Below are positions 7,279-15,938 of a DNA stretch of 38,625 nucleotides, in pieces (the first letter of the stretch is position 1; each line of letters begins with the position of its first letter). Source of the DNA: Paenibacillus lignilyticus (GTDB taxonomy: Bacteria; Bacillota; Bacilli; Paenibacillales; Paenibacillaceae). The notes beneath the pieces are model-generated. The model ran no database searches. It was not told the DNA's origin and was given only the letters and a program-made list of their open reading frames with translations. Both the position numbers and the translations under genes were made by a program. The stretch spans positions 1 to 38,625 of the forward strand of contig NZ_JAGKSP010000031.1 of the NCBI RefSeq assembly GCF_017942085.1, in the 5' to 3' direction.

Positions 7279-8811
7279 TTAACCTTGCACAAGAGGTGTT
7301 CCTGTCATCTCTTCCGGCTTCGGAAGACCTGCAAGAGACAGAATTGTCGGCGCGATATCCGCGAGGATGCCGCCTTCGCGAAGAGGTCCGACTTGCTTCG
7401 TCACGATGAATGGAACCGGATTTGTCGTATGGGCCGTGAACGGGCGACCGTTCTCATCAATCACCATATCAGCATTGCCGTGGTCAGCCGTAATCAGACA
7501 TACGCCGCCTTTTGCCAGCACCGCTTCTACTACTTGACCCAGACACTCGTCAGTCGCTTCAACCGCTTTGATCGTCGGCTCGAGCATACCGGAGTGGCCA
7601 ACCATATCCGGATTCGCGAAGTTCAAGATGATGACATCTTGACGATCGGCTTCGATTTCTTTCACAGCTGCAGCTGCTACTTCGTACGCGCTCATTTCCG
7701 GCTGAAGATCGTAAGTAGCTACCTTCGGAGAAGGAATCAGAATACGCGTCTCGCCCGGAAGCTCTGCGTCGCGACCGCCGCTGAAGAAGAACGTCACATG
7801 CGGGTATTTCTCCGTCTCTGCGATGCGAAGCTGACGCTTCCCATTCTGCACGAGCACCTCGCCCAGCGTGTTATCGAGGTTCTTCGGCTTATACGCAACG
7901 AAACCGCCAACGGTTTCACTGAACAGTGTCAAACAGACAAAGTACAGATTCTCCGGCGCCTTCGGCCCACGGTCGAAACCGCGGAAGTCGCTGTTAGTAA
8001 ACACTTGAGACAGCTGAATGGCACGGTCGGGACGGAAGTTGAAGAAGATAACCGCATCTTCGGATTCCACAACGCCAACCGGGCTGCCGTCTTCTTTCAC
8101 GATTACGGTCGGCATAACGAATTCGTCATAGACCGATTTCTCGTAGGATTCCACAACGGCTTGGATCGGATCCGTATATTGCGGTCCATCTCCGTAAACC
8201 ATTGCACGGTACGATTTTTCGGTACGCTCCCAGCGTTTGTCGCGGTCCATCGCATAGTAGCGGCCTTGTACGGTCGCGATTTTGCCTACGCCGATTTCAG
8301 CGATTTTCGCTGTCAGCTGCTCGAGGTATCCTTTCGCACTGTCCGGCGACACGTCGCGGCCGTCCAGGAACGCGTGGATGTACACGTCCTCGATTTCTTC
8401 CTTCTTCGCAAGCTCAAGCAATGCGAACAAGTGCGCAATATGGCTGTGTACGCCGCCGTCAGACAGCAGACCGTACAAGTGCAGCTTCTTGCCATTCTCT
8501 TTCACGTGACGGATGGCGCCCATCAACGTCTCGTTGTCGAAAAATTCACCGTCGCGGATCGACTTGCTGATGCGAGTCAGGTCTTGATATACGATACGAC
8601 CTGCGCCGATGTTCAAATGGCCAACTTCGGAGTTGCCCATTTGACCTTCCGGCAAGCCTACCGCCTCTCCGCACGCCGTTAATGTCGTGTGCGGATAGGT
8701 GTTCCAGTAGCGGTCGTAGTTCGGTTTATTCGCTTGTGCAACCGCATTGCCGGTAACATCGTTGCGCAAACCGAATCCGTCCAAAATAATAAGTGCAACC
8801 GGAGCCGTCAT
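7279..8811 (-). CDS. gpmI: 2,3-bisphosphoglycerate-independent phosphoglycerate mutase
   Basis: This manganese-dependent enzyme of the alkaline phosphatase superfamily interconverts 3- and 2-phosphoglycerate. The product of 510 residues has the family length. Visible motifs are the metal-binding LIILDGFG near the N-terminus, the phosphoserine nucleophile region GNSEVGHLNIGAGR, FLDGRDVSPDSA, and the metal-binding C-terminal part NPDMVGHSG and ITADHGNADMV. I chose ATG at 8809-8811: it begins one base after the tpiA stop, and GAGGGGGCG lies upstream inside the tpiA end. This tight spacing points to translational coupling with tpiA. Spore-forming Bacillales usually have this pH-sensitive type of mutase. 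Confidence 0.97.
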   Translation of the reverse strand: MTAPVALIILDGFGLRNDVTGNAVAQANKPNYDRYWNTYPHTTLTACGEAVGLPEGQMGNSEVGHLNIGAGRIVYQDLTRISKSIRDGEFFDNETLMGAIRHVKENGKKLHLYGLLSDGGVHSHIAHLFALLELAKKEEIEDVYIHAFLDGRDVSPDSAKGYLEQLTAKIAEIGVGKIATVQGRYYAMDRDKRWERTEKSYRAMVYGDGPQYTDPIQAVVESYEKSVYDEFVMPTVIVKEDGSPVGVVESEDAVIFFNFRPDRAIQLSQVFTNSDFRGFDRGPKAPENLYFVCLTLFSETVGGFVAYKPKNLDNTLGEVLVQNGKRQLRIAETEKYPHVTFFFSGGRDAELPGETRILIPSPKVATYDLQPEMSAYEVAAAAVKEIEADRQDVIILNFANPDMVGHSGMLEPTIKAVEATDECLGQVVEAVLAKGGVCLITADHGNADMVIDENGRPFTAHTTNPVPFIVTKQVGPLREGGILADIAPTILSLAGLPKPEEMTGTPLVQG

Positions 8812-8812
8812 C

Positions 8813-9565
8813 TTACTTCGCCCCCTCGACAAGTGCGATGAAGGATGCAGGCTCTAAGCTTGCACCGCCGACCAATGCGCCGTCGATATTGGATTGACCC
8901 AGATATTCGCTTACGTTGTTCGGCTTCACGCTGCCGCCGTATTGAATGCGAACCGCGTTAGCAGTCGCCGCATCGTACAGACCGGCGATCACATCGCGGA
9001 TGAACGCGATTACGTCTTCCGCATCGGCGGAAGTCGAGGATTTGCCTGTTCCGATGGCCCAGATTGGCTCATAGGCAACCACCACTTCTGCCGCTTGTGC
9101 TGCGGACAAGCCTTGGAAAGCAGCTTCCGTTTGCACTTTGCAAACGGACTTCGTTTGCTCCGCTTCACGCTCTTCCAGCTTCTCGCCTACGCAAACGATT
9201 GGTGTCAGGCCGTGTTTGAATGCAGCATGGACTTTCTTATTTACAATCTCATCGGATTCCGCAAAATATGCGCGGCGCTCCGAGTGACCAATAATGACAT
9301 ATTGAACGCCGAGGTCTTTCAGCATAACGCCGCTGATTTCGCCCGTGAACGCGCCGTTGTCCTCGAAGTGAACGTTTTGCGCGCCGATAGCGATCGAAGT
9401 CCCTTTAGCCGCTTCTACAAGCGCAGGCAGTGTTGTGAATGGCGCGCAGATGACTGTTTCTACACCGTCAACCTCTGCTTTGCCTTTAACGTCTGCGAAG
9501 AATGCAGTCGCTTCAGAAACCGTTTTGAACATTTTCCAGTTGCCTGCAATAATTGGTTTACGCAT
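8813..9565 (-). CDS. tpiA: Triosephosphate isomerase
   Basis: The enzyme interconverts dihydroxyacetone phosphate and glyceraldehyde 3-phosphate. The 250-residue TIM barrel begins RKPIIAGNWKMFK (catalytic Lys in NWKM). It has the catalytic His in VIIGHSERR and the catalytic Glu in VVAYEPIWAIGTGK, followed by the phosphate-binding loops IQYGGSVKPNN and GALVGGASL. ATG at 9563-9565 is preceded by AAGGGGCG. It lies 20 nt after pgk and runs into gpmI with a one-base gap, so the three genes form one transcript. Confidence 0.98.
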   Translation of the reverse strand: MRKPIIAGNWKMFKTVSEATAFFADVKGKAEVDGVETVICAPFTTLPALVEAAKGTSIAIGAQNVHFEDNGAFTGEISGVMLKDLGVQYVIIGHSERRAYFAESDEIVNKKVHAAFKHGLTPIVCVGEKLEEREAEQTKSVCKVQTEAAFQGLSAAQAAEVVVAYEPIWAIGTGKSSTSADAEDVIAFIRDVIAGLYDAATANAVRIQYGGSVKPNNVSEYLGQSNIDGALVGGASLEPASFIALVEGAK

Positions 9566-9585
9566 CGGTATTCGCCCCTTATCCC

Positions 9586-10767
9586 TTACTTATCGTTCAG
9601 TGCAACAACGCCCGGAAGCGCCTTGCCTTCCATGAATTCCAATGATGCGCCGCCGCCGGTGGAGATGTGGTCCATCTTGTCGGCCAGACCGAACTTCTCT
9701 GCAGCCGCCGCGGAATCGCCGCCGCCGATAACGGTGTAAGCAGCTGTATCTGCGCAAGCCGCTGCAACGGCACGCGTACCGTGGGAGAATGGCTCGATTT
9801 CAAATACGCCCATCGGTCCGTTCCATACAACCAGCTTGGAGTTCTTGATTACATCTGCATACAGCTCGCGGGTTTTCGGTCCGATGTCGATGCCTTCCCA
9901 TTCAGCCGGGATGCCGTCGACGTCAACGATTTTCGTGTTTGCTTTTGCGCTGAACTCGTCTGTTACAACAATATCAACCGGAAGCAGGAACTGCTTGCCC
10001 ATCGATTTGGCTTTCTCGATAAACTCAAGCGCCAGATCAAGCTTGGAGTTGTCGCAGAGCGATTGGCCGATTTCATGGCCTTGTGCTTTGAAGAACGTAT
10101 AGGAAAGACCGCCGCCGATGATGATGTTATCTGCGATTTCGATCATTTTGTTGATCACGTCGATTTTATCTTTTACTTTAGAACCGCCAACGATCGCCGT
10201 GAACGGACGCTCTGGGTTCAAGAGTGCGCGGCCCAGCACGTCCAGCTCTTTCTCCATCAGAAGACCGGATACGGCCGGCAAATAGTGTGCGATACCTTCA
10301 GTCGATGCATGAGCGCGGTGAGCAGCGCCGAAAGCATCATTTACGAACAGATCCGCCAATTCGGCGAAAGCTTTCGCCAATTCCGGATCATTCTTCTCTT
10401 CGCCCTCGTAGAAACGAACGTTCTCCAGCAAGAGCACGTCGCCTTCTTTAAGAGCAGCTACTTGTGCTTTAACAGATTCGCCAACAGCTTCGTCTGTTTT
10501 AACAACCGGCTTGCCGAGCAATTGCGACAAACGAATGCCGGCTTCAGTCAAACGCATGCCTTCAACGACTTGACCTTTTGGACGTCCCAGGTGGCTCGCC
10601 AAAATCACTTTCGCACCGTTCTCGATCAGATACTTGATGGTAGGCAGCGTCTCGCGAATACGCGTATCATCCGTAATCGCACCGTTCTCCATTGGTACGT
10701 TAAAATCCACACGAACAAATACACGTTTACCGGCTACTTCAACGTCACGCACACTCTTCTTGTTCAT
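9586..10767 (-). CDS. pgk: Phosphoglycerate kinase
   Basis: The enzyme makes ATP from 1,3-bisphosphoglycerate. The 393-residue product has the signature VFVRVDFNVPM near the N-terminus, the substrate segment LASHLGRPKG, IVGGSKVKDKIDVI, and the nucleotide-binding C-terminal part VWNGPMGVFE and TVIGGGDSAAAAEKFG. The ATG at 10765-10767 follows GGGAGGAT. It is preceded by a 430-nt hairpin-rich spacer after gap, so its mRNA may be separately processed or regulated from gap mRNA. Confidence 0.98.
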   Translation of the reverse strand: MNKKSVRDVEVAGKRVFVRVDFNVPMENGAITDDTRIRETLPTIKYLIENGAKVILASHLGRPKGQVVEGMRLTEAGIRLSQLLGKPVVKTDEAVGESVKAQVAALKEGDVLLLENVRFYEGEEKNDPELAKAFAELADLFVNDAFGAAHRAHASTEGIAHYLPAVSGLLMEKELDVLGRALLNPERPFTAIVGGSKVKDKIDVINKMIEIADNIIIGGGLSYTFFKAQGHEIGQSLCDNSKLDLALEFIEKAKSMGKQFLLPVDIVVTDEFSAKANTKIVDVDGIPAEWEGIDIGPKTRELYADVIKNSKLVVWNGPMGVFEIEPFSHGTRAVAAACADTAAYTVIGGGDSAAAAEKFGLADKMDHISTGGGASLEFMEGKALPGVVALNDK

Positions 10768-10837
10768 TAGTGAAATCCTCCCGGGAACCCCATGATAAAG
10801 GTCTTAAGTATATTTAAATCCTCCGCTTGCTATCCAT

Positions 10838-11190
10838 CCCGCAGTCTGTTGCGGGTTTATATCTCTATATGTTTTGCTCTAGTTTCCCGCAGGGAAACCG
10901 GCTCTTAGCAGGTTGCAACGGGCAACCGCTTCTAAAACGAGCATCAGCTTCCCAAAGGGAAGCGCCGATGCGTTTAAGTCTTTAAAGTTCTATCTATTGA
11001 CATTGAACTCTGAACTAAGGAGCGCCGCATGAAAGCTTACGATCCCGAGTTCCGCTTAATCAAGCGGAACTCAATGGTCGTATGGCGAGCACCCGCAAAC
11101 TATCGCGAAGGAGCTGCCACAAGCAGCTCCTTCGACGGTTATTGGGAGTCCAGAGGGGAACCCTCGGAATCCCCCTTTTCAAGGGGGATT
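10838..11190 (-). other. Hairpin-rich 5' region of pgk / gap-pgk spacer
   Basis: At least seven perfect or near-perfect hairpins lie in this gene-free stretch: 10838-10855 (CCCGCA/TGCGGG), 10882-10898 (GTTTCCC/GGGAAAC), 10911-10927 (GGTTGC/GCAACC), 10941-10971 (GCATC and GCTTCCC with GGGAAGC and GATGC), 11047-11072 (11 bp), 11106-11134 (12 bp, 5-nt loop) and 11168-11190 (10 bp, 3-nt loop). None has a proper T run on the minus strand. No riboswitch class that I know is recognisable. The hairpin nearest gap may act as a 3' barrier protecting the gap mRNA. A role as leader RNA for pgk is inference. Confidence 0.55.
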
Positions 11191-11198
11191 TAGGGGGA

Positions 11199-12203
<1,005 letters not shown>

Positions 12204-12240
12204 TTTAGTTTCCTCCTAGGCATAATTTCATTTATCTCAA

Positions 12241-12280
12241 GACGAGGCGTTGGGCACCGGTTTCCGGCGTTCCACTCGTC
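12241..12280 (-). other. Stem-loop in the cggR-gap mRNA spacer
   Basis: GACGAG and CTCGTC at the two ends pair, and inside them CGCCGG pairs with CCGGTG around AAA. In Bacillus subtilis the cggR-gapA transcript is cut near the end of cggR and a stem-loop stabilises gapA mRNA. This hairpin sits at the equivalent place, 38 nt before the gap start; the shared role is inference. Confidence 0.55.
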
Positions 12281-12293
12281 AAGATCACATCAC

Positions 12294-13328
12294 TTACTCT
12301 TCCTGATCGATGATGGCTGCAATTTCAAGGGCAGCTGCCTCGTCGGTGACGAGTACATCATCATGTCCAAAGCGCATCACAGCTGCGATTGCTTCACCTT
12401 TACTGCGGCCGCCCGCAATCGCGATGACAACCTCGGTTTCCATAATGTCTTCGATTCGAAGACCCGCAGTGAGCATCTTATGAACGACAGAACCGCTTCG
12501 GTCAAAATAGTACCCGAATGATTCCGCAAGCGCTCCTTCTGCCTTGAGAGCATCGACAACTGCCGCATCCACGCGTCTGCGACGAGCCATTACCATAGCG
12601 TCCCCGATCCCGTGAATGACGATGCGGGCTTTGCGAATAACTTCCACAATCTCCCTCACGTTAGGTTCCTGCATCAAGGAGGTGTACGCTTCTTCGCCCA
12701 AGTGATCCGGTACATGGAGCATCCGGTATTGCGCACCTGTTCGCTTAGCCATCGTCGAAACAATCGTATTAGCTTGATAGTCCAAGCTTTCGCCAAGTCC
12801 GCCACGCGCCGGCACGAACCAATTGCCTTTGAGCGGTGTTTGCACGGTCAGCTGATTGGCGACTTGGGCCAATGTCGATCCGCCGGTTACGGCAATGACA
12901 TCGTCGTTCTTCATCGCTTTGCTCAGCACCGCGCATCCTGCTCGGCCCAGCTCCCGCTTGGTGTGAGGGGAAGCATCGGAATCGCCGGAGACGATAACAA
13001 CCTGCTTTAAACCAAAATGCTTGCGAATTCTCTCTTCCAGCTCCGACAATCCGAACATCGCTTTGTAGAAAGGCTCCATATCCTCAAGCAGCCGTTTGCC
13101 GGCATCACTGATCCGCATTCCTGCAGCATCAATGAGGAGAAGCTCCTGTGCTTTGAGAAAATCCGTTTCCGCGCGCAGCACCCGCTCTGTCATATCGAGT
13201 GAAGCTGCCAATGTGCGCCGGCCGATCATATCCGAGAGCATGACCTGACGGAGAATAAGATACCTTTTCCTCATGACGATTAGTAAGTCTGGCAGAAGCT
13301 GCTGCTGTATTTCGATGAGAGATTGCAT
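12294..13328 (-). CDS. cggR: Central glycolytic genes regulator
   Basis: CggR is a SorC-family repressor that binds the promoter of its own operon and is released by fructose 1,6-bisphosphate. The 344-residue product has the N-terminal DNA-binding part IGRRTLAASLDMTERVLRAE (about residues 35-55) and a C-terminal sugar-binding domain with VTGGSTLAQVA, GNWFVPARGGLGES and VIAIAGGRSKGEAI. The start region LIEIQQQLLPDLLIVMRKRY matches the known start of the family, supporting ATG at 13326-13328. The AGGAG site is about 14 nt away, longer than usual, and an in-frame TGA excludes a longer form. gap follows on the same transcript. Confidence 0.95.
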   Translation of the reverse strand: MQSLIEIQQQLLPDLLIVMRKRYLILRQVMLSDMIGRRTLAASLDMTERVLRAETDFLKAQELLLIDAAGMRISDAGKRLLEDMEPFYKAMFGLSELEERIRKHFGLKQVVIVSGDSDASPHTKRELGRAGCAVLSKAMKNDDVIAVTGGSTLAQVANQLTVQTPLKGNWFVPARGGLGESLDYQANTIVSTMAKRTGAQYRMLHVPDHLGEEAYTSLMQEPNVREIVEVIRKARIVIHGIGDAMVMARRRRVDAAVVDALKAEGALAESFGYYFDRSGSVVHKMLTAGLRIEDIMETEVVIAIAGGRSKGEAIAAVMRFGHDDVLVTDEAAALEIAAIIDQEE

Positions 13329-13385
13329 CTTCCAACATCAACTCCTGTTGCAGAGAGAGGCTTCATATCTCTTAGGACATTGGCA

Positions 13386-13423
13386 GGGACGCTTTTCGTC
13401 CCATATGCTCATTTTAAGTCCCA
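13386..13423 (-). promoter_or_regulatory. CggR-type operator, two direct repeats
   Basis: On the minus strand GGGAC occurs at 13418-13422 and again at 13398-13402, an offset of exactly 20 nt, each followed by a related half (TGAGC and CGTCC). This agrees with the known CggR operator design CGGGAC-N6-TGTC repeated with 4-nt spacing. It starts just after the -10 hexamer, consistent with roadblock repression. Confidence 0.75.
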
Positions 13424-13428
13424 CACCT

Positions 13429-13457
13429 ATTGTAACCCAAACTGAAGGCAGGGGCAA
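13429..13457 (-). promoter_or_regulatory. Promoter of the cggR-gap operon
   Basis: TTGCCC (13452-13457) and TACAAT (13429-13434) on the minus strand are 17 nt apart. The CggR operator begins about 6 nt downstream. Confidence 0.7.
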
Positions 13458-13522
13458 GATCAGTTTGCCTAATGAAACCGTTTACCGACACGATTTGCAC
13501 AAAATTAATTTATCTAATGATC

Positions 13523-13551
13523 TTGCTTTTCTTTCCCCAATCACATATACT
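13523..13551 (+). promoter_or_regulatory. Promoter of tRNA-Arg
   Basis: TTGCTT (13523-13528) and TATACT (13546-13551) are 17 nt apart, with the tRNA beginning 18 nt after the -10. Confidence 0.6.
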
Positions 13552-13569
13552 TATCTTCGCTGTCACTTT

Positions 13570-13644
13570 GCGCCCGTGGTCCAATGGATATGACGTAGGC
13601 CTCCGGAGCCTGAGATCGAGGTTCAATTCCTCGCGGGCGCGCCA
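13570..13644 (+). tRNA. tRNA-Arg (anticodon CCG)
   Basis: The cloverleaf is complete: acceptor GCGCCCG/CGGGCGC, discriminator G, encoded CCA, anticodon stem TAGGC/GCCTG with loop CTCCGGA (anticodon CCG, reads CGG), and T arm CGAGG/CCTCG with TTCAATT. It is a single tRNA with its own promoter. Confidence 0.95.
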
Positions 13645-13670
13645 TTATTTCAATAATGAACGACTCATAA

Positions 13671-13706
13671 TGAAGGACCTTCCGATTGATCGGAGGGTCC
13701 TTCTTC
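13671..13706 (+). terminator. Terminator after tRNA-Arg
   Basis: AAGGACC and TCCGAT pair with ATCGGA and GGGTCCTT in a long stem with a 2-nt centre. The tail CTTCTTC is only moderately T-rich, so termination may be partial. Confidence 0.6.
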
Positions 13707-13798
13707 ATGTTCCGGGCAGAATGCTCACCTCAAACAGCATCCCCAATTCCGCCCGAATGTAACCTTCATTACTGTCTATTTAGCTTGTTTACAGATAA

Positions 13799-13815
13799 TT
13801 TGACCATCTTTGACT
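13799..13815 (-). promoter_or_regulatory. CtsR operator upstream of clpP
   Basis: The minus strand reads AGTCAAAGATGGTCAAA, a full match to the CtsR tandem heptad RGTCAAA-NAN-RGTCAAA. It overlaps the clpP -35 hexamer, the position expected for repression. Confidence 0.9.
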
Positions 13816-13838
13816 TTTAATTCGTAATCCGTTATGAT
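13810..13838 (+). promoter_or_regulatory. SigA promoter of clpP
   Basis: TTGACT (13810-13815) and TATGAT (13833-13838) are 17 nt apart, five of six matches each. The leader to the start codon is about 90 nt. Confidence 0.8.
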
Positions 13839-13937
13839 GAATTTATTAGCAGTTCAACAATCGAGGGCGATATTGCCGCTCCGACTGCTGTATCTGTGTT
13901 TCACCACTATCTGAATGTTCTAGAGGAGGGACTTACG

Positions 13938-14519
13938 ATGAGTTTCGTACCAATGGTTATCGAATCGAACAACCGCGGCGAACGCGCATACGACATTTAC
14001 TCCCGTTTGCTGAAGGATCGAATTGTATTCCTAGGCACGCCTGTCAACGATATGGTGGCTAACTCCATTATCGCGCAGCTATTGTTCCTTGCAGCCGACG
14101 ATCCGGATAAGGACATCTCGCTTTACATCAACAGCCCTGGCGGTTCGGTCTCTGCAGGTCTCGCCATTTTCGATACGATGAATTTCATTAAACCGTCTGT
14201 TTCCACCATTTGCGTGGGCATGGCCGCTTCAATGGGCGCATTCTTGCTTGCAGCCGGTGCCAAGGGCAAGCGTTACGCGCTTCCGAACAGCGAAGTGATG
14301 ATTCATCAGCCGCTTGGCGGCGCGCAAGGTCAAGCAAGCGATATCGAGATCCGTGCGAAGCACATCTTGAAAACACGCGATACGCTGAACCGGATTTTGG
14401 TGGAGAATACCGGTCAAACGCTTGAGAAGATCGAGCGCGACACTGACCGTGATTATTTCATGTCCGCTGCAGAAGCGGCAGCTTACGGCCTCGTCGACAA
14501 GGTTATCGAGAAATTGTAA
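13938..14519 (+). CDS. clpP: ATP-dependent Clp protease proteolytic subunit
   Basis: ClpP is the serine peptidase of the ClpCP/ClpXP complexes for regulated proteolysis and protein quality control. The 193-residue product has the catalytic triad Ser98 (GMAASMGAF), His123 (VMIHQPLGG) and Asp172 (TDRDYFM), and the oxyanion-hole glycines in NSPGGSVSAG. ATG at 13938 follows AGGAGGG; a longer in-frame start upstream is not needed. It has its own CtsR-controlled promoter and its own terminator, so it is a single-gene unit, as is usual in Bacillales. Confidence 0.98.
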   Translation: MSFVPMVIESNNRGERAYDIYSRLLKDRIVFLGTPVNDMVANSIIAQLLFLAADDPDKDISLYINSPGGSVSAGLAIFDTMNFIKPSVSTICVGMAASMGAFLLAAGAKGKRYALPNSEVMIHQPLGGAQGQASDIEIRAKHILKTRDTLNRILVENTGQTLEKIERDTDRDYFMSAAEAAAYGLVDKVIEKL

Positions 14520-14543
14520 GCCATTATGCATTGAACTAGGAAA

Positions 14544-14578
14544 GAGCGTTAATCCTTCGCGGATTAACGCTCTTTTTT
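14544..14578 (+). terminator. Terminator of clpP
   Basis: A perfect 12-bp stem, GAGCGTTAATCC/GGATTAACGCTC, with loop TTCGC, is followed by six T. Confidence 0.95.
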
Positions 14579-14667
14579 ATCTTTCTTGAATTCATTTACC
14601 ATAGTTCACTCGGTCTGTCAATGACAATTTGAAGCGCTGAATGGGTGCGGACTGCTCCATAAAATCA

Positions 14668-14676
14668 TGATAAGAT
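14668..14676 (+). promoter_or_regulatory. Extended -10 promoter candidate for the Sda-like gene
   Basis: TGATAAGAT is an extended -10 (TG-N-TAAGAT) about 75 nt before the start codon, with CGGACT as a weak -35 at 17 nt from the hexamer. ATATCCACC at 14692-14700 is two bases off the DnaA box TTATCCACA; this is only suggestive. Confidence 0.45.
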
Positions 14677-14750
14677 GTACTAAATGATTCCATATCCACC
14701 GTCACTTAGGTTACGTTTCGGAAATCTAATATAAACGGAGTTGCACACGC

Positions 14751-15062
14751 ATGAAACTTACGAACCCATTCGCAAGCGTGCGAAATTTCATTCGATCCAG
14801 TGATTCTGGCAGCGTCTTCACTTCCTACACGCCATCGTATGAGCCTAATTTTCAGCATGCCCCAACGGACACAGATAATCAACATCTCTTCTTGCCTATG
14901 CAGGACAAGTCTCTCCTGCTGCGTCCACTTAGCGATACTCACTTAATTGAAGTGTATCATGAAGCCAGAGCGATGCGCTTATCCGAAGAGTTTATTGCAC
15001 TGATTGAACATGCTATTGAACAGCGCGGTTTGTCTACCGATGATCGCAAATCGTTAGCCTAG
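14751..15062 (+). CDS. sda: Sda-like sporulation histidine kinase inhibitor with N-terminal extension
   Basis: Sda is a small helical-hairpin protein that binds the sporulation kinase KinA and blocks sporulation when DNA replication is perturbed. Residues 57-94 here (beginning LLRPLSDTHLIEVYHEA and including FIALIEHAIEQRGL) match the Sda core LSDELLIESYFKA...FIELIENEI as I remember it from B. subtilis. About 50 polar residues precede this core, whereas the B. subtilis protein is only some 46-52 residues in all. GGAG about 10 nt before ATG 14751 supports the long form; the internal ATG at 14898 has no ribosome site but would give a canonical-length protein. Monocistronic, with its own promoter candidate and a strong terminator. 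The identification is from pattern recognition, not a search. Confidence 0.75.
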   Translation: MKLTNPFASVRNFIRSSDSGSVFTSYTPSYEPNFQHAPTDTDNQHLFLPMQDKSLLLRPLSDTHLIEVYHEARAMRLSEEFIALIEHAIEQRGLSTDDRKSLA

Positions 15063-15100
15063 CCCGCTTTGCAGACAGCATTACTCCCAGTTCAACATAT

Positions 15101-15147
15101 AAGGCAGACCCTTCTCCGGGCCGGAGAGTGGTCTGCCTTATTTTTTC
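15101..15147 (+). terminator. Terminator of the Sda-like gene
   Basis: AAGGCAGACC pairs with GGTCTGCCTT and an inner TCTCCGG/CCGGAGA stem, followed by ATTTTTT on the plus strand. It lies between convergent genes but has no T run on the minus side. Confidence 0.9.
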
Positions 15148-15164
15148 GCTACCAACCTGCTGTA

Positions 15165-15938
15165 TTATTGCATTTCATAGACGACTGTAACATCCGCAGA
15201 TACATTAATGACACCGGTTTGCACGCTCGTTTCCGCTTTATCGGCCATTCCTGCCGCTTCCGGGGCCATCTGATCACGCCCATAATAGATCGGTCCGCTG
15301 CTCATGCCATTTTGCGAGATGCTGATGACTTCCTTCACTTGCTTGCCGGCCGCTTTCGCAAGCGCTGCTGCTTTTGCTTTGGCGTTCGTCATCGCTTTCT
15401 CAAGCGCTTGAATTTCATATTGCTCTTGCTTCTCTGTATTGAACTGAATTCCGTCTACCCGGTTAGCACCACTCGCCGATAGATCATCCAGCAATTTGCC
15501 GATGCCGTCCAAATCACGTGTTGTAATTTGAATGTTATGCACGGACAAATAACCTTTAATTTTGCTTGTACCGTCTTTGCTGTTGTATTCATATTCCGGT
15601 TGTACATAGAATCCTACCGTCTTCACATCCTTGGTATTCATCTTGTACGTATCGAACAGCACCTTCTTCAAGCCTGCGAACTGCGTCGCATTCTTTGACT
15701 GCGCTTCCTTCGCCGTAGCCGCACGCGCTTCTACCGCCACGCTTAGGTACGCCACATCCGGTGCCGCTTCCAGCTTGCCTGTTCCCGCTACCGTAATCGT
15801 GCTTTTCTGTACAATAGTCCCATTATCCACCGCATACACCTCATTGCTGCCATGACCGCTTGCCCCAAACATTGCCCCTACGCCTACCGCCAGTGCAAGT
15901 ACAGGTACCATCAGCCATTTGGACTTTAACTTCACCAT
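15165..15938 (-). CDS. SIMPL-domain (DUF541) secreted or membrane-anchored protein
   Basis: The 257-residue product has an N-terminal signal sequence or anchor (KLKSKWLMVPVLALAVGVGAMFGASG), then a SIMPL domain over about residues 45-257, recognised by ITVAGTGKLEAAPDVAYLSVAVEA at its start, the middle part KGYLSVHNIQITTRDL, and GIQFNTEKQ. SIMPL proteins occur in the periplasm or outside the membrane; their biochemical role is not settled, with oxidative-stress protection reported in some bacteria. I chose ATG at 15936-15938 after GGGGG; a GTG one codon earlier is possible. The family is clear, the function is not. Confidence 0.85.
   Translation of the reverse strand: MVKLKSKWLMVPVLALAVGVGAMFGASGHGSNEVYAVDNGTIVQKSTITVAGTGKLEAAPDVAYLSVAVEARAATAKEAQSKNATQFAGLKKVLFDTYKMNTKDVKTVGFYVQPEYEYNSKDGTSKIKGYLSVHNIQITTRDLDGIGKLLDDLSASGANRVDGIQFNTEKQEQYEIQALEKAMTNAKAKAAALAKAAGKQVKEVISISQNGMSSGPIYYGRDQMAPEAAGMADKAETSVQTGVINVSADVTVVYEMQ

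Noticed and set aside
10997..11002. Consensus TTGACA on the plus strand
   Set aside because: No -10 hexamer at 15-19 nt and no plus-strand gene downstream.
11029..11193. 54-codon plus-strand frame with AAGGAG 6 nt before ATG, in the gap-pgk spacer
   Set aside because: Its ribosome site is good, and TTGACA lies at 10997-11002, but no -10 fits and the frame runs through two of the perfect hairpins, so the sequence is explained by structure; no recognisable protein features.
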